A DNA stretch of 64,000 nt from Pectobacterium carotovorum (lineage in GTDB: Bacteria > Pseudomonadota > Gammaproteobacteria > Enterobacterales > Enterobacteriaceae): contig NZ_JAXAFK010000001.1 in the NCBI RefSeq assembly GCF_033898505.1, forward strand, positions 1,550,001 through 1,614,000, written 5' to 3'. Under the pieces are notes generated by a model. It searched no databases and was not told the origin of the DNA. It saw nothing but the letters and a program-made list of their open reading frames with translations. Shown here piece after piece: positions 40,866 to 50,546 of this stretch. Each line of letters starts with the position of its first letter. Within the stretch, counting starts at the first letter, position 1. The translations under genes were made by a program, and so were the position numbers.

Positions 40866-41858
40866 ATGGGGTGGTTACAACGGTTACGCATTGATAAGTT
40901 TTTATTGGTTCTGATTCTGGTTGTGCTGACGGCGTCGATTCTTCCTGCTGAAGGCGGCGTGAAGGTCTTCTTTGAGTATCTGACAACGGCGGCGATTGCT
41001 CTCCTGTTCTTTATGCACGGCGCAAAGCTCTCGCGCGAAGCGATTACCGCAGGGATGGGGCACTGGCGTTTGCATTTGGTGGTGTTTGCCAGCACGTTTA
41101 TTCTGTTCCCGCTGCTGGGCATCGGCATGAGCCTGCTGTCGCCAGTTGTGCTGACGCCGACCTTGTATCTTGGCTTCCTCTATCTGTGTGCGCTTCCAGC
41201 GACGGTGCAATCGGCGATTGCTTATACCTCAATGGCTGGCGGCAACGTGGCGGCGGCGATCTGTAGTGCATCTGCATCCAGTATTTTAGGCGTGTTTCTT
41301 TCGCCGATTCTGGTCGGTTTGTTGATGCACACGCAGGGCGGAGAAACGGATACGCTGCATGCTATCGGTTCCATTATCATGCAGCTGATGGTGCCTTTCG
41401 TGATTGGCCATCTGTCTCGTCCCCTAATTGCGGGCTGGGTCGATCGCCACCGTAAGTTGATTAATATTACTGACCGGTCATCAATTCTTTTGGTGGTCTA
41501 TGTCGCTTTCAGCGAAGCGGTTGTGCAGGGGATTTGGGGACAAATCAACGGCTGGTCATTGCTCGCCGTCGTTGGCTGTTCGATGGTGCTGTTAGCGATT
41601 GTGCTGGTGGTCAATACGCTGGCGGCCCGCAAGCTGGGCTTTAACACCGCCGATGAAATCACCATTGTCTTCTGTGGTTCGAAGAAGAGCCTGGCGAATG
41701 GGATCCCGATGGCAAACGTACTGTTTCCTGCCGCGGCTGTCGGAGCGATGGTGTTGCCGCTGATGATTTTCCATCAAATTCAGCTGATGGTTTGTGCTGC
41801 CTTGGCCCAACGTTATGCCAAACGGCTGCACAAGGAACAGGATACGCCTCGTCAGTAA
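40866..41858 (+). CDS. yfeH: SBF/bile acid:sodium symporter-family transporter YfeH
   Basis: A 330-residue inner-membrane protein with about ten hydrophobic segments (SBF-like family PF13593 type, sometimes called P7 or bile acid:sodium symporter). LPATVQSAIAYTSMAGGNVAAAICSASASS and FCGSKKSLANGIPMAN contain the substrate-binding crossover motifs. Substrate unknown. It is closest to E. coli YfeH, which lies elsewhere in that genome. I use the ATG at 40866, with AAAGG eight bases before; a GTG three codons upstream is possible. Confidence 0.85.
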   Translation: MGWLQRLRIDKFLLVLILVVLTASILPAEGGVKVFFEYLTTAAIALLFFMHGAKLSREAITAGMGHWRLHLVVFASTFILFPLLGIGMSLLSPVVLTPTLYLGFLYLCALPATVQSAIAYTSMAGGNVAAAICSASASSILGVFLSPILVGLLMHTQGGETDTLHAIGSIIMQLMVPFVIGHLSRPLIAGWVDRHRKLINITDRSSILLVVYVAFSEAVVQGIWGQINGWSLLAVVGCSMVLLAIVLVVNTLAARKLGFNTADEITIVFCGSKKSLANGIPMANVLFPAAAVGAMVLPLMIFHQIQLMVCAALAQRYAKRLHKEQDTPRQ

Positions 41859-41885
41859 GAGATTATCGGTCTCTCCATCATACAA

Positions 41886-41918
41886 AACGCCCTCGGTCTT
41901 ACACAGGCCGAGGGCGTT
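41886..41918. terminator. Hairpin after yfeH
   Basis: An 11-bp perfect stem (41886-41896 with 41908-41918) 27 bp past the yfeH stop. The T-run is weak (GTCATT) on the plus strand, but position and strength suggest a terminator. Confidence 0.7.
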
Positions 41919-42100
41919 GTCATTGGTAACAACCACTTGTAACCACACGGAAATACAAGAAATAATCTATTGCAGTGATAGTTTCATAGATTTATTACTT
42001 TTTCGATCTGTTACGTTATAACAAGTGTGGCTCATCGAGATGCGTTATCGATAGAGCAGGACACAATTGACGATAATTATTAGTTGAGATCGAGGGAAAT

Positions 42101-42565
42101 ATGTTTAAAAAAACGGTGTTAACTTTAGCGATGTTAGGGACGCTGGCTTCCGCATCTGTGCAGGCTGCTCAGAGTATGGAATGTGTAAAAACCAGCAAAA
42201 AAGAAATTGCGTCGTTATTTGACCGTTGGAATGCATCGCTACAGACGGGGGATGCGAAGATGGTGGCGAAAAACTATGCGCCAGACGCGGTGCTGCTGCC
42301 GACGCTGTCCGATAAACCGCGTACGACTGACGCAGAGCGCATTGATTACTTCGAACACTTCCTGGCGAAAAAGCCGGTTGGCAAGATTGATACCAGCACG
42401 ATCCGTATCGGCTGTAATAAGGCCGTTGATACCGGAACCTACACCTTCACATTCGGTGATGGTAGCGTAGCCAAAGCGCGCTATACCTACACTTACGCCT
42501 GGGACGCGAAACAGAAGCAGTGGTTGATCACCACGCACCATTCTTCGGCGAACCCGACCAGCTGA
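42101..42565 (+). CDS. Secreted SnoaL-like (SgcJ/EcaC, DUF4440-type) protein
   Basis: A 154-residue protein with a signal peptide (MFKKTVLTLAMLGTLASASVQA) and a cone-shaped NTF2/SnoaL-like domain: SLFDRWNASLQTGDAKMVAKNYAPDAVLLPT is the first helix-strand unit, and a C-terminal sheet ends with WLITTHHSS. Two cysteines (in MECVK and IGCNK) could form a periplasmic disulfide. Relatives are annotated SgcJ/EcaC oxidoreductases from antibiotic clusters, but no activity is proven and no pathway genes lie nearby. It has its own terminator. The segment from yfeH to this gene has no counterpart between ydgJ and add in E. coli. Confidence 0.8.
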   Translation: MFKKTVLTLAMLGTLASASVQAAQSMECVKTSKKEIASLFDRWNASLQTGDAKMVAKNYAPDAVLLPTLSDKPRTTDAERIDYFEHFLAKKPVGKIDTSTIRIGCNKAVDTGTYTFTFGDGSVAKARYTYTYAWDAKQKQWLITTHHSSANPTS

Positions 42566-42598
42566 TCTCTGTAACTTATCGGTAATAAATTCGTGTCA

Positions 42599-42626
42599 AA
42601 CGGCTAACAAAAGTTAGCCGTTTTTT
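42599..42626 (+). terminator. Terminator after the SnoaL-like gene
   Basis: A 10-bp stem (42599-42608 with 42613-42622) with an AAAA loop and a T-run. It also lies between this gene and the convergent add. Confidence 0.9.
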
Positions 42627-42661
42627 CGTGTCGCACAAGGTGGTTATAGCCGATCGTGCTA

Positions 42662-43675
42662 TCAGGCAGCGTTACGTTTCCGCAGAACCTTTTCACGCAG
42701 TTGCTGCTTTTCCTGCTCGCTGATAAACGCAATGTTCAGGCCGTTTTCCTGCGCTTTACGGGTTTCTACCGTTGTCAGGCCGGCAAGTGGTGCGGCGACT
42801 TCATATTCGTGACGGATCTCTATGCCCTGAACCGCTGGGTCGTCCGTATTGATCGTGGCGGGGATTTCATAACGCAGGAAGTGGATGAGCGGGTGCTTAT
42901 CCAGGGATTCCACCGTACTGGTCTGAATGTTGGATGTCAGGCAGGATTCAATACCGATCCCATGTTCTGCCATGTGCGTCATCAGACGCGGATCGATAAT
43001 GGCGGTCACGCCGTGTCCGATACGCTCTGCGCCCAGATGATTAATCGCCTGCCAGATACTTTCCGGCCCGGCCGCTTCACCGGCGTGAACCGTGATGTGC
43101 CAACCGGCATCGCGAGCCTGTCGGAAATGGGAAGTGAATAGCGCACCAGGGTGTCCCAGCTCATCACCAGCCAGATCGAGTGCGACGATGCGGTCACGCT
43201 GGGACAGCAGGGCATCCAACTCTTGTTGGCACGCCTCGGTGCCGAATGTCCGGCTCATGATGCCAATCAGGCGAATATCGGTATCGAAATCACGGCAGCC
43301 CGCGGTAATGCCGTCGATCACTGCTTCAACCACGCCAGCAACCGGAAGCTTGTGGTTCATCGCCATATAGTAGGGGGAGAAACGCAGTTCGGCGTAATCC
43401 AAGCCGGCTTTCACGGCATCTTCAACGTTCTCATAAGCGACGCGGCGACAGGCGTCCAGTGAACCGAGCACGGCTACGCCCCAGTCGAGTTTTTGTAAAA
43501 AGCTCACCAGGTCAGGTTCATTTTTGGTGACCTGAACGTGAGGTCGAAGCGCTTCAAGATCGCGGGCAGGTAACGCTACATTGTACTGGTGTCCGAGCTC
43601 CAGAATACTCTGGGCACGGATATTGCCATCCAAATGGCGGTGGATATCCGTCAATGGCAGGTGTAAATCAATCAT
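42662..43675 (-). CDS. add: Adenosine deaminase
   Basis: A 337-residue zinc TIM-barrel enzyme converting adenosine to inosine and deoxyadenosine to deoxyinosine. The zinc ligands are in [12 protein letters not shown] (His12, His14), [15 protein letters not shown] [16 protein letters not shown], and the aspartate in [10 protein letters not shown]. It is nearly collinear with E. coli Add. In E. coli it neighbours ydgJ; here yfeH and the SnoaL-like gene lie between. Confidence 0.96.
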   Translation of the reverse strand: MIDLHLPLTDIHRHLDGNIRAQSILELGHQYNVALPARDLEALRPHVQVTKNEPDLVSFLQKLDWGVAVLGSLDACRRVAYENVEDAVKAGLDYAELRFSPYYMAMNHKLPVAGVVEAVIDGITAGCRDFDTDIRLIGIMSRTFGTEACQQELDALLSQRDRIVALDLAGDELGHPGALFTSHFRQARDAGWHITVHAGEAAGPESIWQAINHLGAERIGHGVTAIIDPRLMTHMAEHGIGIESCLTSNIQTSTVESLDKHPLIHFLRYEIPATINTDDPAVQGIEIRHEYEVAAPLAGLTTVETRKAQENGLNIAFISEQEKQQLREKVLRKRNAA

Positions 43676-43799
43676 AATGTTATTGTCTGATTACTGTTTT
43701 TCGTACGACAAAGTATAAAAAGAAATCGTGGTAAATAGCCAATTGTTACCGCTGAAACTCGAACTCCCTGAACAATCATTGAGCAAAAAAAACAAGCTG

Positions 43800-44777
43800 T
43801 TATTGCTTTTCCTGCCCTGCGTCACGAGCGTTCAACTTAGGGATCGCCCGGATATAAATGAGCTCGCTGATTAATTCCACTAAGGTTTGGCTGACGATGA
43901 CCGCGGGAAGTAGCGGCAGCGCGCCCGGTATAGCCAGCGCCAGCGGCAAGATAACCAGAGAATTACGCGTACTGGCGCTAAAGGCCACAGCGCGTCCGCC
44001 AGTGGAATCCAACCGGAACGCGCGGCCAGTGAACCAGCCGAGTAGCGGTGCCAGTAGCGCGAAGAGTAGGTAAAACGGTACCGCAAGCAGCACGGTCGCC
44101 CAGGTGGCGCGCAGCTGTGGAATAACCGCCGCCACCACGATAAACAGCACTAGTGCGGTAGCCGGAACGGGGAGATAGCCGAATGCATCTGTAAATATCG
44201 CTATCGTGCGCTGGCGTGCCGCCAGCCATTGCAGAAGCGCTGCCAGCGCTAAAGGCACGGCAATCAGCCAGATAAACGCATTGATAAAGGGGGCGAAGAC
44301 GATGAGCCCGGCGGCGTCGTGGCCGAGAAATAGCGTCAGGTAGAAGGGCAAGGCCAGCATTTGCAGCAACAGTAAAATAGGCGTTGCGGCCAACAGGCGC
44401 GCGGCATCGGCACGCCCCAGATGCGCGAATGTCACCACGTAGTCAATACAGGGGGCGAGTAACACCAGTATGATGCCCAGCTTCACCAGCGGTTCGGCAG
44501 GGAGAAAGGGCAGCAGCGCCGCGACCAGCAAGGGAATCACGATGAAGTTGGCAACGAGCAGTGCGCCGATGAATCTGATCTGAGTGATGCTTTTTCCGAT
44601 CGTGGTCAGCGGCACTTGCAGGAACGTGACAAACAGCATCAGCGCCAGCGCCGGATTAATCGTGACATCCCATTGCTCAGTTTCTGGCAGCACCATAGCC
44701 GTTGCCACCGCCGCTATCACGGCAACAAAGTAGATCGCGGCCTGATGGGATTCCAGAAAGGGTTTTAACGCGGACAT
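43800..44777 (-). CDS. SBF/ArsB3-like membrane transporter
   Basis: A 325-residue polytopic inner-membrane protein, about ten hydrophobic segments, of the bile acid:sodium symporter / ACR3 (arsenic resistance) clan. LLAPCIDYVVTFAHLGRADAARLLAATP contains the conserved cysteine of ACR3-like proteins, and VAFSASTRNSLVILPLALAI is the second crossover motif. Substrate unknown: arsenite export is possible, but no ars genes are nearby. The start at 44777 follows GAGATAACTCC. It is the second SBF-clan transporter within 4 kb, though it is not a close copy of yfeH. Confidence 0.8.
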   Translation of the reverse strand: MSALKPFLESHQAAIYFVAVIAAVATAMVLPETEQWDVTINPALALMLFVTFLQVPLTTIGKSITQIRFIGALLVANFIVIPLLVAALLPFLPAEPLVKLGIILVLLAPCIDYVVTFAHLGRADAARLLAATPILLLLQMLALPFYLTLFLGHDAAGLIVFAPFINAFIWLIAVPLALAALLQWLAARQRTIAIFTDAFGYLPVPATALVLFIVVAAVIPQLRATWATVLLAVPFYLLFALLAPLLGWFTGRAFRLDSTGGRAVAFSASTRNSLVILPLALAIPGALPLLPAVIVSQTLVELISELIYIRAIPKLNARDAGQEKQ

Positions 44778-44876
44778 GGAGTTATCTCAACATCAAACGG
44801 AAGAGGTCGGGCAGAAAAAACGGTGGCTGAACTGCGGCCACCGTGTGTTTTAGCACGTCATATTACCGGGTATGGC

Positions 44877-46427
44877 TTACTGTGCCGGTGGCGTGACGGG
44901 CTCTTCCTGTGCACCAGGCAGAGACTCTTCACCTTCTTCCGTTGGAACGGAGAAGTAAGGGGCAATGAAGTCGGCCAATGCTATTTTGTTGCCGTTGAAG
45001 TCAATTTGACCATCGGCATAGTGCAGTGAACTGGTAATCGCGTTGTCTTTCGTGACGCTCAACTGGTTCTCCTGACCCATATCGGCCATCATATTAACCT
45101 GTTGTTTCGCCATGTCTGCCAGCTGCTTTTGCTCTTCCGCATTGGCTGTTTTGGGCGCGCTCAGTACCATCAACTCCGCCAGCATATCCAGCGGCAGATT
45201 GAGTTTGGCATCGAGTTTTTTGACCGACTGACGAATGATTTTTTCTTCATCCGAGAGGGTCGGATCATTCGCTTTATCCGTGCTCTGCAATGGATCGGTT
45301 AAATCCAGCGCCAGCGTAAACGTCCCTTCACCTTTGCTGTTTTTCCAACTAATGGGGGAAATCTCAATGCTTGGGTTGCCTTTCAGCAACTGTGGCAGGT
45401 ATTGCAGAACAGACATGGCGACGTCGTGCTGGTAAGCATCGGGATCCACAACGGCGGTATCCTGCAACAGTTTCTGCACTTTTTCCTGATAGGCGGTGAG
45501 GAACTGCTTGGTGCCTGCGCCATCAAGCTGTGAGATGGACATGTTTACGTTACCAGAGCCCAGATTACGGTCACCGATAACTAAGGAACCCAGCGACACT
45601 GCCATTTTGCCCGCCAGATTCTTGTCATCTTCCGTTGAGCTGCTTTGCAGAGAGAAGTCGTTCAGGGTTACGGGATCGCCGCCTTCTACGGTAAACGTCA
45701 TCGCTTTAAAGGACAGGCTGCCATCGCCGAGATCAAGATCGAATTTGCCTTTTTGATTGGTCCCTTTGATGGCGAAATCGGCGATATCGACGTTCTCTGT
45801 CTGGCCCCAGGCATTTTTCCTTTCCATCTTCACGCTGCTGATGGTGGTGTCCAGTTTGCTGCTGCGCAGATCGTGCCCGATATCCACCAGCGCTTCCGCG
45901 CCGCTGAAGGAGAATTTCTGTTCTGGCGATTGGTGGTCGATAGGAGCCAGCGTCACGAGTGACTGCGTATCACCGTTGTAGGCGACACGAGTTTCGGACG
46001 TAAAGAACGGCTTATCCTTCGTTAGCTCAAACCAGGCTTTAACTGCTGGCGTGTTGGCTAGCTCGGTATGGACAGAAGCCATCGCCGGGACGAGGTTGAA
46101 TTTCTTGAGCTGTGCCAGCGGGAATGGGCCGTGAGATACCGTTTCGTTGAAGACCAGTTCTTCACCGGGGGCGAGGAACTGTGCGCCTTTTGCTGTACCG
46201 TCTGTCTGTAAAACATAGGACAGCGTGCTGCTGAAAATGCCGCCCTGATAGTCGCGATAGACGACTTTCAATCCAGCGTTCGGGTAGGATTGCTTGAGTT
46301 TAGTATTCAGCGTATCGGTAAAACCATCAATCTGCTGAGCCAACTGTTTGCCGGTGTACCAGGATGCGCCGGTCCAGACGGCACCCAGAGCAACAATAAT
46401 GCCTACGGCGACTAACGACTTCTTCAT
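44877..46427 (-). CDS. ydgA: YdgA family protein (DUF945)
   Basis: A 516-residue protein with a single N-terminal membrane segment or uncleaved signal (LVAVGIIVALGAVWTGASWY) and a large periplasmic domain of repeating beta-strand character, family DUF945/YdgA. Function unknown. The C-terminus is low-complexity and acidic (PTEEGEESLPGAQEEPVTPP). AAAGGATGAATAAAA precedes the start. The E. coli gene also follows manA. Confidence 0.92.
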   Translation of the reverse strand: MKKSLVAVGIIVALGAVWTGASWYTGKQLAQQIDGFTDTLNTKLKQSYPNAGLKVVYRDYQGGIFSSTLSYVLQTDGTAKGAQFLAPGEELVFNETVSHGPFPLAQLKKFNLVPAMASVHTELANTPAVKAWFELTKDKPFFTSETRVAYNGDTQSLVTLAPIDHQSPEQKFSFSGAEALVDIGHDLRSSKLDTTISSVKMERKNAWGQTENVDIADFAIKGTNQKGKFDLDLGDGSLSFKAMTFTVEGGDPVTLNDFSLQSSSTEDDKNLAGKMAVSLGSLVIGDRNLGSGNVNMSISQLDGAGTKQFLTAYQEKVQKLLQDTAVVDPDAYQHDVAMSVLQYLPQLLKGNPSIEISPISWKNSKGEGTFTLALDLTDPLQSTDKANDPTLSDEEKIIRQSVKKLDAKLNLPLDMLAELMVLSAPKTANAEEQKQLADMAKQQVNMMADMGQENQLSVTKDNAITSSLHYADGQIDFNGNKIALADFIAPYFSVPTEEGEESLPGAQEEPVTPPAQ

Positions 46428-46565
46428 TTTTATTCATCCTTTAGTAAAAAAATGCGCGTTTTCAACGCGAAACGCTGGTAACTATCACGCAACTAACGAC
46501 CACACAATTAACTATCACCGCAATGTGTTACGCGATGTGTGGGTCGCGACAGCGTATGGAACAAG

Positions 46566-47738
46566 TTATCGGTTAAATACGCGAGCGAGACGCCCCTGTC
46601 CCTCAACCGTTATCGGTGACTCACTGGCGGAAATAAAGCAGGATTCCCCCGGGCGCAGCGAGAGCCGCTGCTCATTTTTTTGCAGGACGGCGTGGCCGTC
46701 AACACAAAATACAATGGCGGCACTGTCCTGGCTGAGCGTTTGCGGACTCTGGGTCAGTTCGTGCAGCGAAAAAGCAAAATCATCAATAGGGATCGGGAAG
46801 CTGAGTTCATTACCCTGTCGGAGTGGCGTCGTCAGCAGTTGGTTTGCGGGTTTGGCTTCAAACACGACATTATCCAGCAGCTCTGGAATATCAATGTATT
46901 TCGGCGTGAGCCCGGCCCGCAGCACGTTATCCGAGTTCGCCATGACTTCTAGTGCCACGCCTTTCAGATAGGCATGCGGCGTTTGAGCAAACAGGAACAT
47001 GGCTTCGCCAGGCTGAAGCGTAATGACGTTCAGCAGCAGCGGGGAGAACAATCCGCTGTCATCGGAATAGTATTGTGTAATCGCGCGGATGGTCGCCCAA
47101 GGCTCGTCATTTTGACTGTTTAACGCGGCCTTTAGTACGCCGAGCGCACGTGATTTTTGCTCACCTTCCATACTCAACAGATTGGTGAACAGCATGGCGA
47201 GGTTCTTCGCGTCGGGCTGTTGTAAAAACGCCGCGATTGACGGATGTGCGCTGGCAACCGGTTCCAGCAGGCGCACAATTTCAGATAATTCTCGGAACCC
47301 GTTCATGGCCTGAAAAGGGGTTAGTGCATAGACCAGTTCCGGTTTGTGATTGGCGTCTTTGTAGTTTCTTTCGGCTGCATCTAGCGCGATACCAGCGGCA
47401 TTCTCTTTCGCAAAGCCTTGTTCTGCCGATGTTTTACTAGGGTGAACCTGAATGGAAAGCGGCTGTTCCGCGCACAATACCTTAAATAAAAAGGGCAGTT
47501 CGCCAAAACGTTGCGCAATCGTTGCGCCAAGATGCGTCGTTGCGTCTTCGGAAATAATGTCCCGCAGGTTACGGGTGTTGCCTTTTTCATCAATAATCGC
47601 CGAACTGCTTTTAGGATGGGCGCCCATCCAAAGTTCTGCCATCGGTAAATTATTAGGATTATCAATGCCGTATAGCTCAGTTAAGGCGTGTTTGCTGCCC
47701 CAGGCGTAGTGCTGGACACAGTTGAGCATTTTTTGCAT
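46566..47738 (-). CDS. manA: Mannose-6-phosphate isomerase
   Basis: A 390-residue type I zinc enzyme interconverting mannose 6-phosphate and fructose 6-phosphate. PLSIQVHPSKTSAEQGFAKE and NANHKPELVYALTPFQAMNGF-like stretches hold the metal ligands, and the C-terminus has a cupin-like lobe (LRPGESCFISASESP). The length matches E. coli (391). Upstream fumA, which lies next to manA in E. coli, is absent. Confidence 0.96.
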   Translation of the reverse strand: MQKMLNCVQHYAWGSKHALTELYGIDNPNNLPMAELWMGAHPKSSSAIIDEKGNTRNLRDIISEDATTHLGATIAQRFGELPFLFKVLCAEQPLSIQVHPSKTSAEQGFAKENAAGIALDAAERNYKDANHKPELVYALTPFQAMNGFRELSEIVRLLEPVASAHPSIAAFLQQPDAKNLAMLFTNLLSMEGEQKSRALGVLKAALNSQNDEPWATIRAITQYYSDDSGLFSPLLLNVITLQPGEAMFLFAQTPHAYLKGVALEVMANSDNVLRAGLTPKYIDIPELLDNVVFEAKPANQLLTTPLRQGNELSFPIPIDDFAFSLHELTQSPQTLSQDSAAIVFCVDGHAVLQKNEQRLSLRPGESCFISASESPITVEGQGRLARVFNR

Positions 47739-47980
47739 GTCGGCTTCCTGCTATTACATTAATTGTTAATTTCTGTGATGCTAGCTGTTAATTACTTGAG
47801 TGATTATGAATACACTGCATCTTCTTCGCTTCATGGTAATGTTTTATGTAGCGCGATGCCAGACAGTGTTAGTAGACACAATAAGTGTGTTATCAGGCCA
47901 GTGGGTGTTATCAGAATAGGCCCAGCGATGTGATTCAATGTCTTCTACTAGTTGAATGTGTATTTTAAGGAGGAAAGGTA
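47739..47980. promoter_or_regulatory. Divergent manA-fumC intergenic region
   Basis: A 242-bp AT-rich region holding both promoters. It contains repeated TTAATT motifs near 47758-47795 and a small inverted repeat around 47875-47892 (GACACAATAAGTGTGTT). The fumC ribosome site AAGGAGGAAAGG is near-perfect. In E. coli fumC is controlled by SoxS, but no SoxS box is clear by eye. Confidence 0.4.
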
Positions 47981-49378
47981 ATGAGCACGACGCGTAGTGA
48001 AAAAGACTCAATGGGACCGATTGACGTTCCTGCTGAACGTTTATGGGGCGCACAAACGCAGCGGTCGCTGGAACACTTCCGTATTTCTGAAGAGAAAATG
48101 CCACGTGCGCTGATTTATGCATTGGCGCAAACCAAGCGCGCGGCGGCCCGCGTCAACATGGATCTCACGCTTCTGCCTGCCGATCGGGGAAATGCGATTA
48201 TTCAGGCGGCGGACGAAGTGTTAGCGGGCAAGCATGCCGGGGAATTCCCGTTAGCGATCTGGCAAACGGGATCTGGCACGCAAAGCAATATGAATATGAA
48301 CGAGGTGTTGGCTAACCGCGCCAGTGAACTGCTGGGGGGAGAGCGGGGCAACAATCGGCTGGTTCATCCCAATGATGATGTAAACAAAAGTCAGAGTTCC
48401 AACGACGTCTTCCCTACGGCGATGCATGTCGCTGCCGTGGTCGCGATCAACGAACACCTGATTCCTGAGTTGAAGACGCTACACGCCACGCTGGCGTCGA
48501 AGGCTGAACAGTTTAAGGATATCGTCAAGATCGGTCGTACGCATTTACAGGATGCGACGCCGCTGACGCTGGGACAGGAAATCTCCGGCTGGGCCGCGAT
48601 GTTGCAGCATAACCTGAAGCATATCGAAAACAGCGTCCCGCACATTTGCGAGCTGGCGCTGGGCGGTACCGCGGTTGGTACGGGGCTGAACACGCACCCT
48701 GAATATGCGGTGCGCGTGGCGGCGGAACTGGCGAAACTAACCGGTCAGCCGTTTGTCACCTCGCCGAATAAATTTGAAGCGCTGGCGACCTGTGATGCAC
48801 TGGTTCACGGGCACGGAGCCTTGAAGGGGCTGGCCGCATCGTTAATGAAGATTGCCAACGATGTGCGCTGGCTGGCTTCTGGCCCGCGCTGTGGTATCGG
48901 TGAACTGAGTATTCCTGAAAACGAACCGGGCAGCTCCATCATGCCAGGCAAGGTCAATCCAACCCAGTGTGAAGCGCTGACCATGCTGTGCTGTCAAGTT
49001 ATGGGCAATGATGTCGCCGTGAATATCGGCGGGGCGTCCGGTAATTTTGAGCTGAACGTGTACCGCCCGATGGTGATTCATAACTTCCTGCAATCGATTC
49101 GCCTGCTGGCTGATGGTATGAAGAGCTTCGATGAGCACTGTGCGGTGGGGATCGAACCGAATCGCGATCGCATCAATCAACTACTGAATGAATCGCTAAT
49201 GCTGGTAACGGCGCTGAATACGCACATCGGCTATGACAAAGCGGCAGAAATTGCCAAGAAAGCGCACAAAGAAGGGCTGACGCTGAAGGCCGCTGCGCTC
49301 AAACTGAACTACCTAACCGAAGCGCAGTTTGATGAGTGGGTTCGGCCAGAAGATATGGTCGGTAGCCTGAAAAAGTAA
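47981..49378 (+). CDS. fumC: Fumarate hydratase class II
   Basis: A 465-residue oxygen-stable, iron-free fumarase of the TCA cycle, tetrameric and cytoplasmic. The superfamily signature [16 protein letters not shown] is intact, as are the substrate-binding [18 protein letters not shown] and [14 protein letters not shown] segments. Length is close to E. coli FumC (467). The iron-sulfur fumarase gene fumA, adjacent in E. coli, is not in this window, so any class I fumarase must be elsewhere. A strong terminator follows. Confidence 0.97.
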   Translation: MSTTRSEKDSMGPIDVPAERLWGAQTQRSLEHFRISEEKMPRALIYALAQTKRAAARVNMDLTLLPADRGNAIIQAADEVLAGKHAGEFPLAIWQTGSGTQSNMNMNEVLANRASELLGGERGNNRLVHPNDDVNKSQSSNDVFPTAMHVAAVVAINEHLIPELKTLHATLASKAEQFKDIVKIGRTHLQDATPLTLGQEISGWAAMLQHNLKHIENSVPHICELALGGTAVGTGLNTHPEYAVRVAAELAKLTGQPFVTSPNKFEALATCDALVHGHGALKGLAASLMKIANDVRWLASGPRCGIGELSIPENEPGSSIMPGKVNPTQCEALTMLCCQVMGNDVAVNIGGASGNFELNVYRPMVIHNFLQSIRLLADGMKSFDEHCAVGIEPNRDRINQLLNESLMLVTALNTHIGYDKAAEIAKKAHKEGLTLKAAALKLNYLTEAQFDEWVRPEDMVGSLKK

Positions 49379-49407
49379 TGGCGCGGTAGTTAGCGCGTTA
49401 TTCCGTA

Positions 49408-49437
49408 GCCTGCTGGTGTTTATCAGCAGGCTTTTTT
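49408..49437 (+). terminator. fumC terminator
   Basis: An 8-bp stem (49408-49415 with 49424-49431) followed by six T's, between convergent fumC and tus. Confidence 0.92.
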
Positions 49438-49442
49438 CTTTT

Positions 49443-50378
49443 TCATTCCGGTGCATCGGTATACAGGTGTAAACGTGGGATGAGCAGGCGAAGTTCGGCT
49501 GCTTTCGGTTTGTGTTTATGCTTGATATTGTTGGCATCATAAGGGTTGAGTTCACCGATAATCGGCACATCGCCGCCTGACTCCAGTTGGCAAAGCACGA
49601 GCAGGGGGGACGGGCAGGGATGCTGAACCTGTTTCTGCTGTTCGGGATACCAAACGCGTGCGATGGGCTGCACTTTGACCGGGCGTTTGATTTTCAAGAC
49701 CGCTTCTTCCGGCAGCGGCAAGACCGCGTCAATCTCCTGTTCTATATGCTCAATCCACTGCGCTTTGGTATACGGTGCTGCGTTTTTTGCCGCATTCAGG
49801 CTCTTGGTTAGCTGTTCCAGCAATTCCACACGCGTCATATTTTTAATGATGTGCTTGTTCGCCCAGCCAAAGCGGACTGACGCTGGGTTCGTTATGAGCG
49901 TCAACGAACGGTAAGCGCTCAACGTGATCAATCCTTTCAAATGCGTGTGGACGAACTCAAAGCGCTGTTCTGGCTCCAGCCCCGATTCGACGGTAATAAT
50001 CTGCTCCAGCTCTTTTTTCAGCGCGTTAATTTCCGCGATGAGTGACTGTGCCTGCTGATACTGGGCGGCGTTGACGGAAAAGCAGAGTGCTCCTGGCAAG
50101 CGGATCGCGCTTTTACTGCTGAGTGTTTCGGGGTAGTGGTGAATGAACAGACGCTGAAAGTGCGCTAGTCCTTTATCGCTTGCCTCCTGCCCAACGTACT
50201 GCGTGACGGTGATATGCTCAATCGGGTCATGTTCCGCTCCTTTTTCCACCGGGGGAAGGGAATAGACGCGACCGACAAGTAGCCGATACTCGGCAAACTG
50301 TTGTTGCATCAGGGCCAGTTTCTTCTCTAACGACTGGAAAGTGTGATTCATACGATCGATTAGCGTATAGCGGTTCAT
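49443..50378 (-). CDS. tus: DNA replication terminus site-binding protein Tus
   Basis: A 311-residue protein that binds Ter sites and stops replication forks from one side by blocking the DnaB helicase. Matches to E. coli Tus (309 residues) include LLVGRVYSLP, the FGWANKHIIKN block, and KIKRPVKVQPIARVWY, which forms the DNA-clamping interdomain strands. The start ATG at 50378 gives MNRYTLIDRMN, matching E. coli MARYDLVDRLN. A Ter sequence lies 11-33 bp upstream, so Tus probably represses itself. Confidence 0.95.
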   Translation of the reverse strand: MNRYTLIDRMNHTFQSLEKKLALMQQQFAEYRLLVGRVYSLPPVEKGAEHDPIEHITVTQYVGQEASDKGLAHFQRLFIHHYPETLSSKSAIRLPGALCFSVNAAQYQQAQSLIAEINALKKELEQIITVESGLEPEQRFEFVHTHLKGLITLSAYRSLTLITNPASVRFGWANKHIIKNMTRVELLEQLTKSLNAAKNAAPYTKAQWIEHIEQEIDAVLPLPEEAVLKIKRPVKVQPIARVWYPEQQKQVQHPCPSPLLVLCQLESGGDVPIIGELNPYDANNIKHKHKPKAAELRLLIPRLHLYTDAPE

Positions 50379-50388
50379 AATCTACGTC

Positions 50389-50411
50389 ATTTTAGTTACA
50401 ACATACTTATA
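50389..50411 (-). promoter_or_regulatory. Ter replication-arrest site in the tus promoter
   Basis: On the minus strand AAGTATGTTGTAACTAAA (50408-50391) equals the core of E. coli TerB, and the 23-bp site differs only at its outer ends. It is immediately upstream of tus, in the same relation and orientation as TerB in E. coli. By that comparison the fork moving from high to low coordinates is the one arrested. Confidence 0.93.
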
Positions 50412-50546
50412 TTTATACTAACAAACACACACTTCGGCAACTGTGGATATCATCGTTTTCAGCAGAGCTGGTGGGGAAATACAGGGGAGTGAAAGGAACA
50501 GCGCGGAGTTTACCTTGATTCGAGTAAACTCCGGTAAGAAAGGTGT

